The notes under the pieces are model-generated. The model did no database searches. It saw only the letters and a program-made list of their open reading frames with translations, and was not told the origin of the DNA. The translations under genes and the position numbers were made by a program. Shown piece after piece: positions 1-11,843 of a stretch of 64,000 nucleotides of DNA. The stretch lies in assembly GCF_001704415.2 (NCBI RefSeq), contig NC_030811.1:2328501-2392500 (forward strand), read 5' to 3'. The DNA comes from Capra hircus. Lineage: Eukaryota > Chordata > Mammalia > Artiodactyla > Bovidae. The first letter of the stretch is position 1. The number at the start of each line of letters is the position of its first letter.

Positions 1-850
1 TGCTGCAGATTTCAGAAAGGAGGGTTGATGTATTCCCTAGAGGGCAGGTCCCTGTGACGCAATCACGGATGCTTGTGCCCCGGACGCGGAATGGCAGGAA
101 ATGAAATCCCACCTTCTCTCCCTCTTTCCAACTTTCCCCCACCCACCACCTTCCCTCAAACCGCAGCTCATCTTCGTTTCCAGCCCAATTGCTGAGGACC
201 TACTGCGCGCAGGGCCAGAGCAGTCAGACACACAAGCTGTCAAGCTGAGTCAGCCGAGTCTCTAATATTCTGGTTTCTAAAATGATGACCGATTCAGGTT
301 CTCGGCTCCCATCATGAATGTAGAAAATCTTCTGAGATTTCCAAGGTTGGGGGACCCCTGAAATGGTTTGACCCGAGGTATCTTTTGACAGTGAGGATGC
401 CCAGTGCAAATCAGGTCCCTCTCAGAACCCAGCCTCTGGCTGAGGCCAGGGGAGATTTCTCCACACCCACTGAAGCTGACGACCAGGCCAGGTGGGCACA
501 TGGGCGCCACCCACAGCCCCCGGCCCCAGTGGCTGGATGTCTGTTTGACTCCACAGTGCAGGACAAGTGAGGCTTCGGAGTGTTCGTCTTCCTTTCAGGA
601 GTGTCTCTGAAGGGCCACGGTACTTCCTCCACGGGACGCAGCACGGGTTTCAAGAGAAAGTGAGTGTGTCCTGTCCAGTGGAGTACAAGGCATGAGTCTG
701 GGTGGGGGTCCTCTGCCCCCTTAGCTCGGGCTGCCCCTGTGCCTTCGTCACTCCCCGGTTCATTCCACTGCCATTGACACCAGGAGAACACAGGTCCCAG
801 TGTCTGTGACCAAATGGGAGGGCAGGGGCTCAGGGACACTTTCTTGGGCT
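1..850. other. Intergenic, no gene recognised
   Basis: Mixed-composition single-copy-looking sequence. Open frames here are short and overlap on both strands with no recognisable protein. A stretch near 185-225 faintly resembles an old MIR/L2 tail but is too weak to call. Confidence 0.6.
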
Positions 851-1165
851 TGTTGTTCTTCAGGCGTGTCTGACTCTTTGCAACCCCATGGACTGCTGCA
901 CGCCAGGCCTCCCGGTCCATCACCTAGTCCCGGAGCTGGCTCAAACTCATGCCCATCAAATCAGTGACGCCATCCAGCCATCTCATCCTCTGTCGTCCCC
1001 TTCTCCTCCCACCTTCAGTCTTTCCCAGCATCAGGGTCTTTTCCAAAGAGTCAATTCTTCCCATCACGGGGGCCAATACTTTTACTGGAGTTTCAGAGTC
1101 AGCATCAGTCCTCCCAGTGACTATCCGGGGATGATTTCCTTCAGGATGGTCCTGGGCTGGCGGGG
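851..1165 (-). mobile_element. BovB LINE 3' fragment, antisense
   Basis: Read on the minus strand this gives the C-terminal end of the BovB (RTE-clade) ORF2. It includes the MDREAWRAAVHGVAKSQTRL block shared with the other BovB copies in this window. Upstream on the minus strand is the region matching the copies at 26.6 kb and 41.5 kb. It is 5'-truncated to about 0.3 kb and its reading frame is broken. It is typical dead ruminant BovB. Confidence 0.9.
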
Positions 1166-2103
1166 CCTTTCACAACAGTGTTGAAGTGAGCCTGCAGCCC
1201 CCTGCCCCCTGCCTCCTTTCCTGTGTTCACAAGCTCATACCTGGGAGTTGCCGCTGTTTTAAGACACAGGGTAAGGCACCGGATTCAGGCCCTCTCTCCT
1301 GCCCCTCCGGCCTCCTCTGTCCTGCCCAGGCCCCCGGAGGCAGAGCCCTGCCCACTGCATCCCTGGGCTCCCGCCCCTCTCCTTTGCAGGGCTTTGGGCA
1401 GCAGGAAATGGCACCACTGGCCACCCTAAGCATCACCCGAGTCCTCGGGGGACAGGACTCCACATCCCCTAGGGTTCATCACTCGGGTCCCCGACACGCC
1501 CTCACGAGGGGCAGAGTCGGGAACGAGCTGGACGGCGGGACCCTCACCAAGGAGCTGCCCCCAGCTCCCCCTGCTCTCCACTGACCCAGGATGGCACCAG
1601 CAGGAGGGGCCAGTGTGGCCCCTCCGGCCCCTGGAGCCCCTGCAGCCCCACCCGCTTCCTGCAGGGTCGTCAGGGGCCCAGAGGTAAACCCCACAGGCAG
1701 GTAGAGGTTGCCGGAAGGCACCCCCAACCCCCACAGGCACTGTCGGGAAAGCCCCCTCCAAGAGCGGCCCCGCCCCGCTTCAGGACACCCGGGCGTCTTG
1801 AGCAAGCAGGTGGGAGGGTCTCCCCTCCAGGCCTCCGGGGGGGTGGGCGGGAAACAAAACCCAGCTGAGGGAGGAGGCGGGCGAGGAGGGAGAGAGGAGA
1901 GACGGGCAGAGCGGGTGGAGAGCTGGAGCACGCAGGGCACACGGCTGCGGCAAGAGACACGACGCTGCAGGATCCACGTGGGGAAGAGCAGCTGCCGCGG
2001 GGACCCAGGGCGCCCGCTCGTCCAGGCTCCCGCGCAGGGTGGCCCCGCAGTCAGCTGGACATCGGGGGCAGGGCAGGGACTGGGGGGCAGGCGAGGGTGC
2101 CTC
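1166..2103. other. GC-rich intergenic, no gene recognised
   Basis: GC-rich, purine/pyrimidine-skewed DNA leading into the polypyrimidine block. Long frames run here on both strands, but they look like Pro/Arg/Gly-rich products of composition and resemble no known protein. Confidence 0.6.
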
Positions 2104-2562
2104 CTCCCACGTGCTCCTCCCCTCCCCTCCTCTGCCCTCCCCCTCCCCTCCCCCATCCTCTTCCTCCTACCTCCCCCCCTCCTCCTCTCTCCTCTCCTCC
2201 CCCTCCCCTCCCTTCCCCCTCCCCTCCCTCCTCCCTCTCCCTCCCTCCCCCTCCCCCATCCTCTCCCTCCCTCCTGCCCTCCCCCATCCTCTCCCTCCCT
2301 CCTCCTCCCTCCCTCCCTCCCTCCTCCCCCTCCACCCTCCCCCTCTTTTCCCTCCTGCCCTCCCCCATCCTCTCCCTCCCTCCTCCCCTCCACCCTCCCC
2401 TCTTTCCCTCCTGCCCTCCCCCATCCTCTCCCTCCCTCCTCCCCTCCACCCTCCCCTCTTTCCCTCCTGCCCTCCCCCATCCTCTCCCTCCCTCCTCCCC
2501 TCCACCCTCCCCTCTTTCCCTCCTCCCCTCCACCCTCCCCTCTTTCCCTCCTGCCCCCCTCT
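2104..2562. repeat. Polypyrimidine minisatellite with 56-bp units
   Basis: About 460 bp are almost pure C/T on the + strand. The 3' part is an ordered tandem array: the word cctcctgccc recurs at 2351, 2407 and 2463 (exactly 56 bp apart), and a degenerate copy starts at 2519. The 5' part is less regular CCT-rich sequence. Long proline/serine-rich open frames across it are artefacts of composition. Such homopyrimidine tracts can form triplex (H-DNA), but that is inference. Confidence 0.92.
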
Positions 2563-2860
2563 TCAAAACACTTGAGCTCAAGATAAAAACAAACAAACAG
2601 TTGGCAAACGATTGAGATAAGAATAAGGAGTTAATTTTTTCAAAATTCTGGAGAAGCAAGGTGGCCGGGCCCTTGCTGCCCTACAAGGTCGAAGCCAGAA
2701 CCGGGCATTAAGGAGAGCATTCATCTCGGTGTTGCCGCTTGACATCTTGCGGCCCATCAGGGCCCATCCGCAGAGCTATAACCATGCAATCCAATACTGC
2801 AAGGACAGGACGCCAGAAACCCAGGCTGGGTATTTTTATAGCTGACCCAACCCCGGGCAG
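2563..2860. promoter_or_regulatory. Candidate distal SHH cis-regulatory element
   Basis: A locally AT-richer, non-repetitive island in GC-rich surroundings. It holds forkhead-like words (aaacaaacaaac near 2588), a TTAATTTT homeodomain-like core near 2632, and ATTTTTATAG near 2832. Enhancers in gene deserts around developmental genes commonly look like this. Conservation was not tested, so this is only a candidate. Confidence 0.25.
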
Positions 2861-4399
2861 AGGGGCTGTGCTGAGTGCCCGCCCCACCCATGTTCCCGGA
2901 GCAGGGCACCCACGTGTTGGGACCCCCCCCAACCAAGGCTCACCTAGGAGAGACCCAGGGCTCCAACACCTTGCCTACAAGGGACTGAGGGGACTGGCAG
3001 CTGGAGCCGAAGAGCCTGGACGCCTCCCACCCGAGCTGCGCGGTCAGCACTTTGTGACCGCTCGTGCCCACCGCCCTGAGCCTCAGTCTCCCCATCTGCA
3101 GCCCTGAGACACGCATGCCCAGCATCACGGGAGACACCAGGGCGTGTGGTGCTGAGCTGCGCCCGGCGGGGCTGATTCCTCCTCACCACGGGTCATCACT
3201 ACCTCCTGTCGAGTCAGGGGCAGGCATGCTGGCCTCACGTGCCCCCCCTTCGCTGAGGACCCAGCTGCCCAGGCAGGTGCCCTGCTGCACCAGCGCCCCA
3301 GGTCTGTGTGACCCACAAGCTCCCCATGAGCAACGAGACGCGTTCCAGGGCTTCGGGTCACGGCCAGGCTCGCTCGGGGCCCCCTCCACTCGGGGCCCTT
3401 CCCCGCCAGCCCTGGGGCACCCCTGGACCCTGCCTGCCTTGGCACCGCCCCCTCTGGCCAGTGCCCTGCCCCCTGCTTGTCTCGTCCGCAGCAGATGCCA
3501 CCAGGAGCAGCTGCGTGTTCTCACTTGTGTGTCTGCCATTTCTCTCCTCTTGAGATATGAGCTCCTGTGGGAAAGGTTTTTCTCTCTCCTCTGTTCACCT
3601 TCTGGAGCCCCGTTACCTACCGCACAGAACACGGATGCTCATATATCTCTCAGGCAAGAGTGAGTGGGCCAATCGACCAGTCAAAGGCCCTTCCCAACCC
3701 CTTCCCCTCATTCTGGGTGATGCGAGGGGCTTTGGGGGCCACCCCGGGGGCCAGGTTGAAGCAGTCAGCTTCATTCCTCACCTGCTATCTGCTGGCCCGC
3801 CCCCAGCCAGACCCTGGGCCACTCTGAGGTGGGTCCAAAAGTTCTGAGTCCCCTAGCTGGTCCCGTCTGCAGTCGCTGCAGATCACAGCATCAATTGGGC
3901 CACAGGAGCCTTCAGGGACCACCCCCCCACCTGCTCAGCGCCACCTCCCTGGGTGCCAGGCCCCCTCCCCGCCTCCCAGAGCACCAGCTCTTCCCCCAGG
4001 GCCTGCAAGGAGCGGTCCTCAGCACCACGCCCACCAAGGGAGCCTGGGACTGAGTCCCGGGGCCATGGGTCCTCACTCAGCTCTGCTGCCAACAAGCTTC
4101 CCACCGGGCCCTGTCCTCGGGCACCCGTAGAGCCGTGCAGAGCAGCATGCTGCCCCACTGGCCTGATCCGTCCCACCAGCACCTCACTGCTACTTTCCAC
4201 GCCGTGAGGAGCAAGTCACAGGAGAGGTTTCAACACCCATATGGCGGGGAGGGGGTGGCCAGCTCCCTGCCCTCTCCCAGCACCCCTTGCTGGTAACCAG
4301 GCTCAGGCCTATTGGCGGAGGCAGCAGTGTGTGCAGACAGCCTCCCTCTGGACATGGGCCTCCAGCCAGGCTACAGGAGCGGCCCCACCACTCTTCAAC
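2861..4399. other. Intergenic, no gene recognised
   Basis: GC-rich, low-complexity-leaning DNA. A short stretch at 3077-3108 resembles the conserved MIR core (gcctcagtctccccatctg) but is isolated. Overlapping open frames on both strands show no recognisable domains. Confidence 0.55.
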
Positions 4400-4475
4400 G
4401 TCAGCGTCCAGCACCCATTTCACAGACAAGGACACCAAGGCCGAGAGATGAGCCGAGCACCCCTGAGACCGAGCA
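4400..4475 (-). repeat. MIR SINE core remnant
   Basis: The words cccatttcacagacaagga and accaaggccgagag match the well-known MIR core read in reverse. The copy is diverged and short, as expected for an ancient mammalian SINE. Confidence 0.65.
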
Positions 4476-5199
4476 GCGGAGCCATAAACCCCAGTGTCCA
4501 TGTTCCACATGTTGCTGGGATTCCATCAGGAGACAAAGCAGTCCCCAGGTGATTTAGGCATGAAGGCCGCCCTGCCCATGATGGGTGGTGGGAGGCAAAC
4601 CCTGGATACTGGGGAGAACAGGCGGCCAGTGCCTCTCCTGGGGGAGGAGAGCCCTCGTTGCAGCCTCGCCCGCCCCCATGGTCCTCCACAAGGCCGGCTT
4701 CTCTGCCCCAGCCCCACAAGGCCCGGTCTGTGTGCGTCCGGCTGTGCGACCTGCTACATTCCTCTGTACCGCGTGACATTCCAGCCGCCCCGCCCGAGTC
4801 CTGTCGCATGGGGGTGAGACTTTACTCACTGCCCTGCCATCTATCCAGGAGAGGTCAGACAGGCCAGATCCAGGGTCTGCTGGGGCTTCTGGAATGTAGG
4901 GGTGCAGCCCCCAGGGCCGGGAGCCCCCCAGACCCCCACGCCTTTGCAACACGTCCCGAGAGAGAGCCCGAGGGTGGCTGCCAGCCAGGCCCCGCCGAGA
5001 GTTGAAGTTCTCAAGGCCCGCTTGCTGCAGCGTCATCTATTTCAGACACCTACGGTTCTGAACGGGACAGATGGCCGGGCCGGGCATTGAGAATGGCTGG
5101 CACTCGAGGTTCCATTGTCCCGGGAGAAAGTGGGCTCCTGTACCCAACTTCCAAGCGGTCCTGTCCTGAAGGTCACGGACAATGTGACCACGCTGGGCA
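4476..5199. other. Intergenic, no gene recognised
   Basis: Single-copy-looking GC-rich sequence. I see no coding gene, RNA gene or clear repeat in it. Confidence 0.55.
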
Positions 5200-5460
5200 G
5201 CCACAGGGCGAGCAATGCCCCGCCAGATGAAAATCCTTTTGTTGTCGGGCCTGGAAGGTCACACAGTGCCCTTTGAGATTGCCTGGCCAGCAGGAAGTCC
5301 CCCATCCCACTCCCATAAAGGTGACAGCCTCGGGGGCAGAAGTCAGCACTGTGGCATCAACCAGCAAGGCCACGCAAAGCCAAGGCCTATTTTCCCATCA
5401 TAAACAAATGCTATCGTGGCCCGGGAACCGTGGCAATAAAGAGGTGCTTGTTTGAAAGGC
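5200..5460. promoter_or_regulatory. Possible conserved non-coding island
   Basis: Non-repetitive sequence of moderate GC with a forkhead-like word (ataaacaaatg at 5401), a TGTTTG word near 5448 and a CAATAAAG stretch. It is distinct from the GC-rich flanks. The call rests on composition and motif impression only. Confidence 0.2.
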
Positions 5461-8400
5461 CACTGGCTCGGCCAGGCCCGGAAGGAGAGGTAGCCGCAGC
5501 TGGGCACCAGGCAAGGGGCCTCGGGGAGCCCCCAAGCCCAGCCGGCATCTCTGGGGAGGTACGACCCAGCCAGCCCTCTTATCGTGGAAGCTGTGTTCTA
5601 GAAAGCCCACAAGCACCGAGATGTCAGGAACTGGGCCGTGGTTCCCAGGAAAGATGGGGCTGGGTGCCCACGAGCCTCAGGCTTCTCATTTTGCCAACTG
5701 ATCAGCATACGCGCTTCTTTTGCCTGTTTCTGTTTAAAGACTCCGTGCTGAGTGCATCCCATTGGTTCATGGACAGTGAGCTCCAGCCAACAGCCCTCTA
5801 ACAGGTGCCTGAGTGGACTTGATCTAGCAGGTCCTCTCTGCACACGGCCCAGCACCACATCCTGAAACTTGGGAGATGGGTACCACGCTTCACTACACCT
5901 GGGGACCGTTGGAAACAGCCAGCAAATGGGCAAAGACGTGGAGACCAGGACCCTGGGCAAAACATGAGAAGGACCCAAGCTTGCAGAGCGGGCTGAAAGG
6001 AGGGGAGCAGCCCCTGATATCACTGAGGCCCCAAGCAGGGGTGGGGAGCGTCTGCACTAACGTTCTCCGACAGTCGTTTGATCTTGACTCTCAAACCCCT
6101 TCCTTCCTGGAGGTCAAGGTGGTAGCCGGCCCAACAGAAACTCAGCTCCACTGACACCTGCCCAGGATCGTGACAGGTCTTGGGGTCATAGGTCACAGGT
6201 CTTCAGGTCTGCAAACTGGCAGAAGCAAAAAAATCCACAGGCACTCTTAAGGGGACAAGTAGGAAAGTGGCTATCATCACGAACTCTGGCATTTTGACAC
6301 AATGTAGGCACCTAAACGGAGAGCCTCATAGAACTTAGCTTCTCAGCTGTTCCCAGCGTGCAGGGCAGGGGGTGCTGCTAAATACACCTGCTTTTTGGCA
6401 TCTCTGGAGAAAGCTGCAGGGCCAGGGGAGGACAGACAACTCCTAACGGGCCCCGTGGGGGCACACGTGGCCTCCTGGCTGTAGCTGCATCCTTGAGGAA
6501 GGGTCTGGAGCAGCTCCTTTGAAGGAACCTTCTAGAAGAACCCAAGGATGTGCCTGGCCCTCCTGAGACTCCACTCTGGCCTTGGGGACTGAGCAACTCT
6601 GTCTCAAGAAGCTCTTGAAACGCATCAGAAAGCTCCACCTGGAGGCCCACCCTTTTCCGGGCTTCCCGGGGAACCACGGGCTCCCACCCAACTCTGAGCA
6701 TCCTCAGACTTTTGTGCCTGCGCTCTGTGCTTGCCTTTGCCACGAGGCCTCTCTCCTCCCCGCTTGGCTTTGTCTTAAGGGTCCCGTGAGGTCACCTTGA
6801 CACCACCCTGCTGGCTCCCTCTGCCCCCGACCCCGCAGAGTCACAGACAGCTGGCAGGAGAGGGAACGGCAGCAGAGGCTGACGAAAGAGCCCTTCCAGC
6901 TGAGAACAGCTCCAGGGCAGACAGCACATGGCTTCCACAGCCCAAACCCAGCCCTGGGCCGCCCCACCCTACGCCTCCAGGGTCCAGACAAGCGGGTAGG
7001 GTTCGGGTTCAGGTTGGGGCTGGTGAGGCACTAGGCCCACGCAGACCAGCTCCTGGGGCAGGAGTCGAGCCAGGCCACTTGAGGCGGCCGCCTGGTGAAG
7101 GGGGCAGGCACCCCCTTCCATCCTCCTCCTCATCATCCCCCGGGGGCTCAGGGAAAGGGCGGGTCTTCAGGGCTTGTCAGCCCCCTGCGGCCCCTGCTCA
7201 GGAACTCAAGGTAGCCCCCACTGCGCATGCACACAGAGGGGGGCCAGGACTGGCGAGCGTGCATTGAGGACGGGGCTCGGGGTCCCAGCTGGACCCAATC
7301 AAGCCGGCGATCCCGCCCCGGGAGTCCTCGTCCGCTGAGTGGAAGGACTGATGACGCAATGAGCGTTCACAACCGTTGGTCAGCACAGAGCAGCCCCCAG
7401 GCAAGAGCCTCCGTCGTGAGCAGGCCCCAAGTTCAGGGGCTCGAGTTCAAGCCCCAGCCTGTCCTGGAATGGTCTCCGGTCGTCCCTGGACCGGTGAGTT
7501 TCCCTGGAGGCAGGCCTTCTCCGTGCTGGAACCAGGAACACCGGGCAAGCTGGCACGAGCTTGCCACCCCGTTTAACTTTCCCGGCATGTTTCATCCCCG
7601 TAAAGTAGGAAATGCCATCCGACTCAGAGCATCAGAGTGCTTTCCTGTCCACCGAGAGCTGCCCCAGTGAAGAGGCACGCTGTCCTTCTCCCGTGGTGGA
7701 GCTGGGGCCCCAGAAGAGCGCGCCCGCCAGCCCCCAGGGTCTTCCGTCCTGCAGACACGCAGTGCCCTCCCCGCTCCGTCACTTTTACGTGAACTTCCGT
7801 CTCCAAAGATCCGCTAAGAAAAGTCACCCCGTGTTGGCGCCAAGCAGGTCCCAAAGGGAAGAGGGGCAGGACCTGAGTTCCCGGGTGCCAACAAGAGCCA
7901 GTCATCAAACATGCGACATTGCCTGTTCAACATACACGGAAACTCAGGTTCACATGCTGCAAAAGCTGTCCTCCAAAAGAGTAAGAGGATCACGACGATC
8001 ACTCCTCAGCCAGCGTCACGAAGTCGAGGGGCAGCAGAGCTAAGTGGAAGGGACGCTGCCGGCCCCTGCTCGGGCTGACGGTGGGACGGCAGCTCAGGGC
8101 ACTTACTCAGCACTCTGAGTAACCTGCATGAGAGAAGGACCAGGCAGAAAGAGCACACGGACGTGCTGACTCGCGGTGCCGGACGCCGAAACCAACACCG
8201 GGAAACTGAAGTCAAACGAAAAGCACGGACGGCGCTGCTGCCCAGAGAGCCTTCCCCACGAGGCAGGATGCTCAGAATCTAAGCAGGGGAAGGACTCGGG
8301 GGTCCCTCAGTCTAGTCCCCTCCCCAGAACCCAGAGGACACCCCCCCACCCCGCAGCTATCCACTCCTACCCTACCCCAGCCCGGCTCCTGCCCTAGCCT

Positions 8401-9799
8401 GGCGGGGGCAAAGCCCACTGCCCTCCATGGGCCTGGTGGGAGCAGAGTCTGGTCGCTGACCTGAGCACCCACCTTTCTGGGGTCCATCTTTCCCCCTGAG
8501 CCGTGTGTCCTTGCAGGGCCCACTCTCTCTCTTTAGGATCGGGGGTCCTTCGGCACGGGTGCTCATGAGACAAGGCTCCCTGCTCACCTCCTCCATCACC
8601 TCCAACATCAAAGGGAAGGCTGGGGGGGGGTGGGGGATGGGGACAGGAGAGAGGACTGGAAAGGGAAACTGGAGTCCCACAGCCCAGAGTCCTGCTAGGA
8701 GATGAGCTCAGCGCTTCTGGAAGGGGAGGGCAGGGCAGGGCCGCGTGGTCAGCGGTGACTCAGGCCTCTTTGTCCCGAGTGCACAGTGGTGGACAGAGAG
8801 CAGGCTCCATGCAGAACAAAGAGGTTCTGTGGAGCAGCCCCGAGCAGAGGGCAGTGCTGGGGAGGGAGCACTCAGAAAGGGAGCCCCCGGAGCGTGGGCC
8901 GGCCCGCCCGGAAGCGCAGCGCAGCGCCATCGAAGGTCTCCCGAAGGCAGCACGGAGCCAGCGGGTGGGGCGCCAAGAGGCTGGCACGACCCCTGGGAGG
9001 CAGGCCAGGTGGGAGACGAGCCGCGGGGGCCGGCCTCAGCCTCCTTCCCGCACTCACGGCTCCGGGTGGGCCCGAGGCCCCCCTTTCTCTCCCGGAGCCG
9101 CGGGCATCTCCCCTGGTCAGTGCCCCCACGCCCCTGTCCCGGGAAGGACTCAGGACTCGAGAGAGTGACAGCTGCTCCCCCCCCATCCCCCCTTCCCAGC
9201 TCAGGGGCCCGTCCTGCCTCCCGCGTGATGGGCGGGCACCAGGCCAGCCCCACAGGGCCCCGCCACATCCATCCAGGCTTCTGGGTCATGCTGTCTGCCC
9301 CTCGAGGGCCAGGGGTCCGACTCTGCTTCTTACTCCCCGGAGTTTGTGCGGGACTGAGTCCAAGGCAAGCAGTGGTCCTGCGGCCAGGGCTGTTTCTGGG
9401 GACGCTCCCACCACGGCCTCCCGGCCCAGCGACCCCCGCCCCCTCCCCACGGGCATCGCGCCGTGAGGTCCGGGTCTGGATATCTCCACGTGAGTGCGGA
9501 TCCCTGAGTGGCCACACCCCCATTTAGAACCCTCTGCAAGCCAGTGGTGTGTTTGCTAGTCCGCATTCTTCCGCCGAAGAAGGGAGAGACTTGAAAACCT
9601 AGTTTTCCTGGGACAGTGTCGTTACCAGTTAGGAAACGTGGGCCCCAAGCCCTGAGCAGCTTCACCTGGAGGCCTGGGCAGGTGGGGGGGCAGGGGTGTC
9701 CTCTCGCTCCATCGGGCCCAAAGGTTGCCTCTGGGTGAACTTTACGCCAGCGGGATTCCTCTGTATCTGTTCCTCCCACTCTTGTTTCGTTTGCTCATT
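5461..9799. other. Long GC-rich intergenic stretch, no gene recognised
   Basis: About 4.3 kb with many overlapping open frames on both strands, notably 8708-9527 where both strands stay open. None shows a recognisable domain, and openness on both strands reflects high GC. A G-run lies near 8623-8636. Part of 6200-6360 is AT-richer and may be an old repeat, but I cannot name it. Confidence 0.55.
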
Positions 9800-9878
9800 G
9801 TCGTGTCTTAAGATTAATCCGTGTTGTTGCTTGTAGTTTTAATTTGTTCGTCCTTGTTACCAGAATATTCTATGGCAA
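9800..9878 (-). repeat. Probable L1 3'-end remnant
   Basis: A short AT-rich stretch (gttgcttgtagttttaattt, ccagaatattctatgg) resembles the antisense 3' end of mammalian L1. The BovB at 9879 inserted directly next to or into it. Confidence 0.4.
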
Positions 9879-10036
9879 TAAGAAGGATGAGATGGTTGGA
9901 TGGCATCACTGACGTGATGGACAAGAGTCTCAGTAAGCTCCGGGAGTTGGTGATGGACAGGGAGGCCTGGTGTGCTGCAATCCATGGGGTCGCGAAGAGT
10001 CAGACACGGCTGAGTGACTGAGCTGAGCTAAGAAGG
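9879..10036 (+). mobile_element. BovB LINE 3' fragment with 8-bp TSD
   Basis: Only the last ~140 bp of BovB is present (gatggttggatggcatcac onward to gactgagctgagc). An identical taagaagg flanks it at 9879-9886 and 10029-10036. This is a target-site duplication and shows a severely 5'-truncated insertion. Confidence 0.85.
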
Positions 10037-10262
10037 TGCACGCTGTGGAAGGTACATGGAGAGCCGGACGCTCACCAAGCGAGGTGAGGAGTAAGCTGGG
10101 GAAGCCCTGGGGAGACAGCTGTGTTCTGCTTCTCGAGTGTGTTGGGGGTCATGCTGTTGCTTATGACCCTTCCTTACCCTGTTGGTTATCCATTATGCAC
10201 CTTCCTGCATGCCTTAGGTTTCACAGCAGCAAGTTTCCATGAAGGGCAGAAGCCCTGTGAAT

Positions 10263-10487
10263 AAGGCGTTTGGGGCTGCCTGCTCAGTCTTTCCGACTCT
10301 TGGCAGCCCCGTGGACTGTAGCCTGCCAGGCCCCCCTGTCCATGGGATTCTCAGGCAAGACCACTGGAGTGGGTTGTCATGCCCTTCTCCAGGGAATCTT
10401 CCCGACCCAGGAGTGGAACCCACATCTCTTGGGTCTCCTGCATTGTCAGGAAGGTTCTTTAGCACTACAACCACCTGGGAAGCCCCA
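10263..10487 (-). mobile_element. Bov-tA SINE, antisense, near full length
   Basis: Read on the minus strand it has the tRNA-derived head (cttcccaggtggttgtagtg), the junction gatcccctggag-like block, and the BovA body with the ccatggacagg and gactgag-type tail. Diverged from consensus. Confidence 0.85.
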
Positions 10488-10587
10488 GGATTTGGGGGGC
10501 ATTTGGGGTTGTTGTATACAAAGTGGGGCCACCGTGGGTGAAATGGAGGGAGACCTGCTGAGACCCCAGGTCCTGAGCTCCTGGTGG

Positions 10588-10727
10588 GGGTGCTTCAGTC
10601 CCTCAGTCGTGTCCAACTCTGGCCCCGTGGCCTGTAACCTGCAGGCTCCTCCGTCCATGGGATTCTCCAGACAAGAATACGGGAGTGGGGTGCCATTTCC
10701 TCCTCCAGGTGATCTTCCCGACCCAGG
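10588..10727 (-). mobile_element. BovA-type SINE, antisense, truncated
   Basis: Contains the antisense BovA body (ctcagtcgtgtccaactctg, ccatgggattctccagac) and stops after gatcttcccgacccagg. The tRNA-derived head is missing. It lies about 100 bp from another SINE in the same orientation. Confidence 0.85.
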
Positions 10728-11651
10728 AAAGATTAGCTCCTGGGTGGTTACAAAACTGTCCCAGGATCACTGGGTTTAGAAGTCTCCTTCCCCGTGGCGT
10801 GGGTCTGATTCACGTGAGGAACAGGAATCCTCCTGTAAAGATCCTCCCGTCTGAGACCCTGCAAGAGTCTCCCGCAGGGGCCCCCATCCCTCCTGGAGCC
10901 GTCGCTGACCTGGAAGAGCCCGGCCTTCTTGTTAGCCGACTCTCCCAGCCGAGAAGGGCGCCCCCGCCGCTGGCCTCGCGAGGCGTCCCGAGGACGGCCT
11001 CGTCCGATGCTGTCATCTGACCGATGACAAAGGCCTCCCACTCAGTGCACGTTTGGCCTCTTGCATTGCTTTCCACAACCGCCGCCAGGTGAGACGGGCA
11101 GGCCAAAGGGAGGCCTTGGCAGGTCACCCAGCTCGCAAGGTCGGGGGGCCAGGTGGCCGTAAACCCAGGACTCAGGCTCAGCTCCGGAAGCAGCGGGACA
11201 GCAGGCCCATGGAGGGGTTACCCAGCCACGCGCTCATCTCAGCGGCGAAAGGCAGCGCTCACACCGGCACACTGGCGTCTGGGGCCTCTGGCCGAGAAGA
11301 GCACTTTGGCATCTGCCCCCTTCTCCAGGAGCCCCTGCTGGACCCTGGCCCCCGCAGTGAGGCCCCGACCCTGCTCCGTGGCCGGGCCTGCTCCTAACCA
11401 CGCGCAGTCCGGCTATCAGCTCCCCACTGGTCTCAGCCAAACCGTGAAGGGAGGTGCCCGAGAGCCCAGGACAGCTGCTCGGGAAGGTGGCTCAGCCACC
11501 TGGGCTCAGACAGGAGGCCAGGCCTGCCTCCTGTCTCTCTCCAACGGGGGCCGGCACCCCTGACACAGCTGGGAACAGGGTCTGTCCCTTCTTCAGGCTT
11601 CTGGGCGGGAAACACTGTGATAAGGATGATGCTGATGTTTTTACTGTAATT
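10728..11651. other. Intergenic, no gene recognised
   Basis: GC-rich unique-looking sequence between SINEs. No coding or RNA gene is recognised. Confidence 0.55.
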
Positions 11652-11843
11652 GGGTCTGAGTCGCTCAGTCGTGTCCGATTCCTTGCGACCCCATGGACTG
11701 TAGCCCCCCAGGCTCCTCCGTCCATAGGATTCTCCAGGCAAGAATACTGGAGTGGGGTGCCATGCCCTCCTCCAGGGGTATGTTCCCCACCCAGGGATCG
11801 AACCCGGGTCTCCTGCACCGCAGGCGGATTCTTTACTGTCTGG
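11652..11843 (-). mobile_element. Bov-tA SINE, antisense
   Basis: Antisense copy with gagtcgctcagtcgtgtccg, the cctccgtccataggattctcc body, and a head ending in caccgcaggcggattcttta. It is fairly close to consensus, so it is a moderately young insertion. Confidence 0.9.

Noticed and set aside
1708..2586. 292-residue open frame rich in Pro/Ser/Leu, with overlapping long frames in other frames and on the other strand
   Set aside because: It is created by the C/T-only minisatellite. All frames are open there because stop codons need purines. No domain or splice support.
3914..3924. GLI-like word (gaccacccc) as a Hedgehog feedback site
   Set aside because: One mismatch from the GLI consensus in a C-rich stretch. 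Chance occurrence is likely, and no cluster of such sites was seen.
8708..9527. Frames of 260-271 residues open on both strands
   Set aside because: GC-driven. Mutual overlap on both strands and lack of any known motif argue against coding.
10263..10487. tRNA-like heads of Bov-tA and CHR SINEs as tRNA genes
   Set aside because: They are decayed SINE promoters without a closed cloverleaf, followed by SINE bodies.
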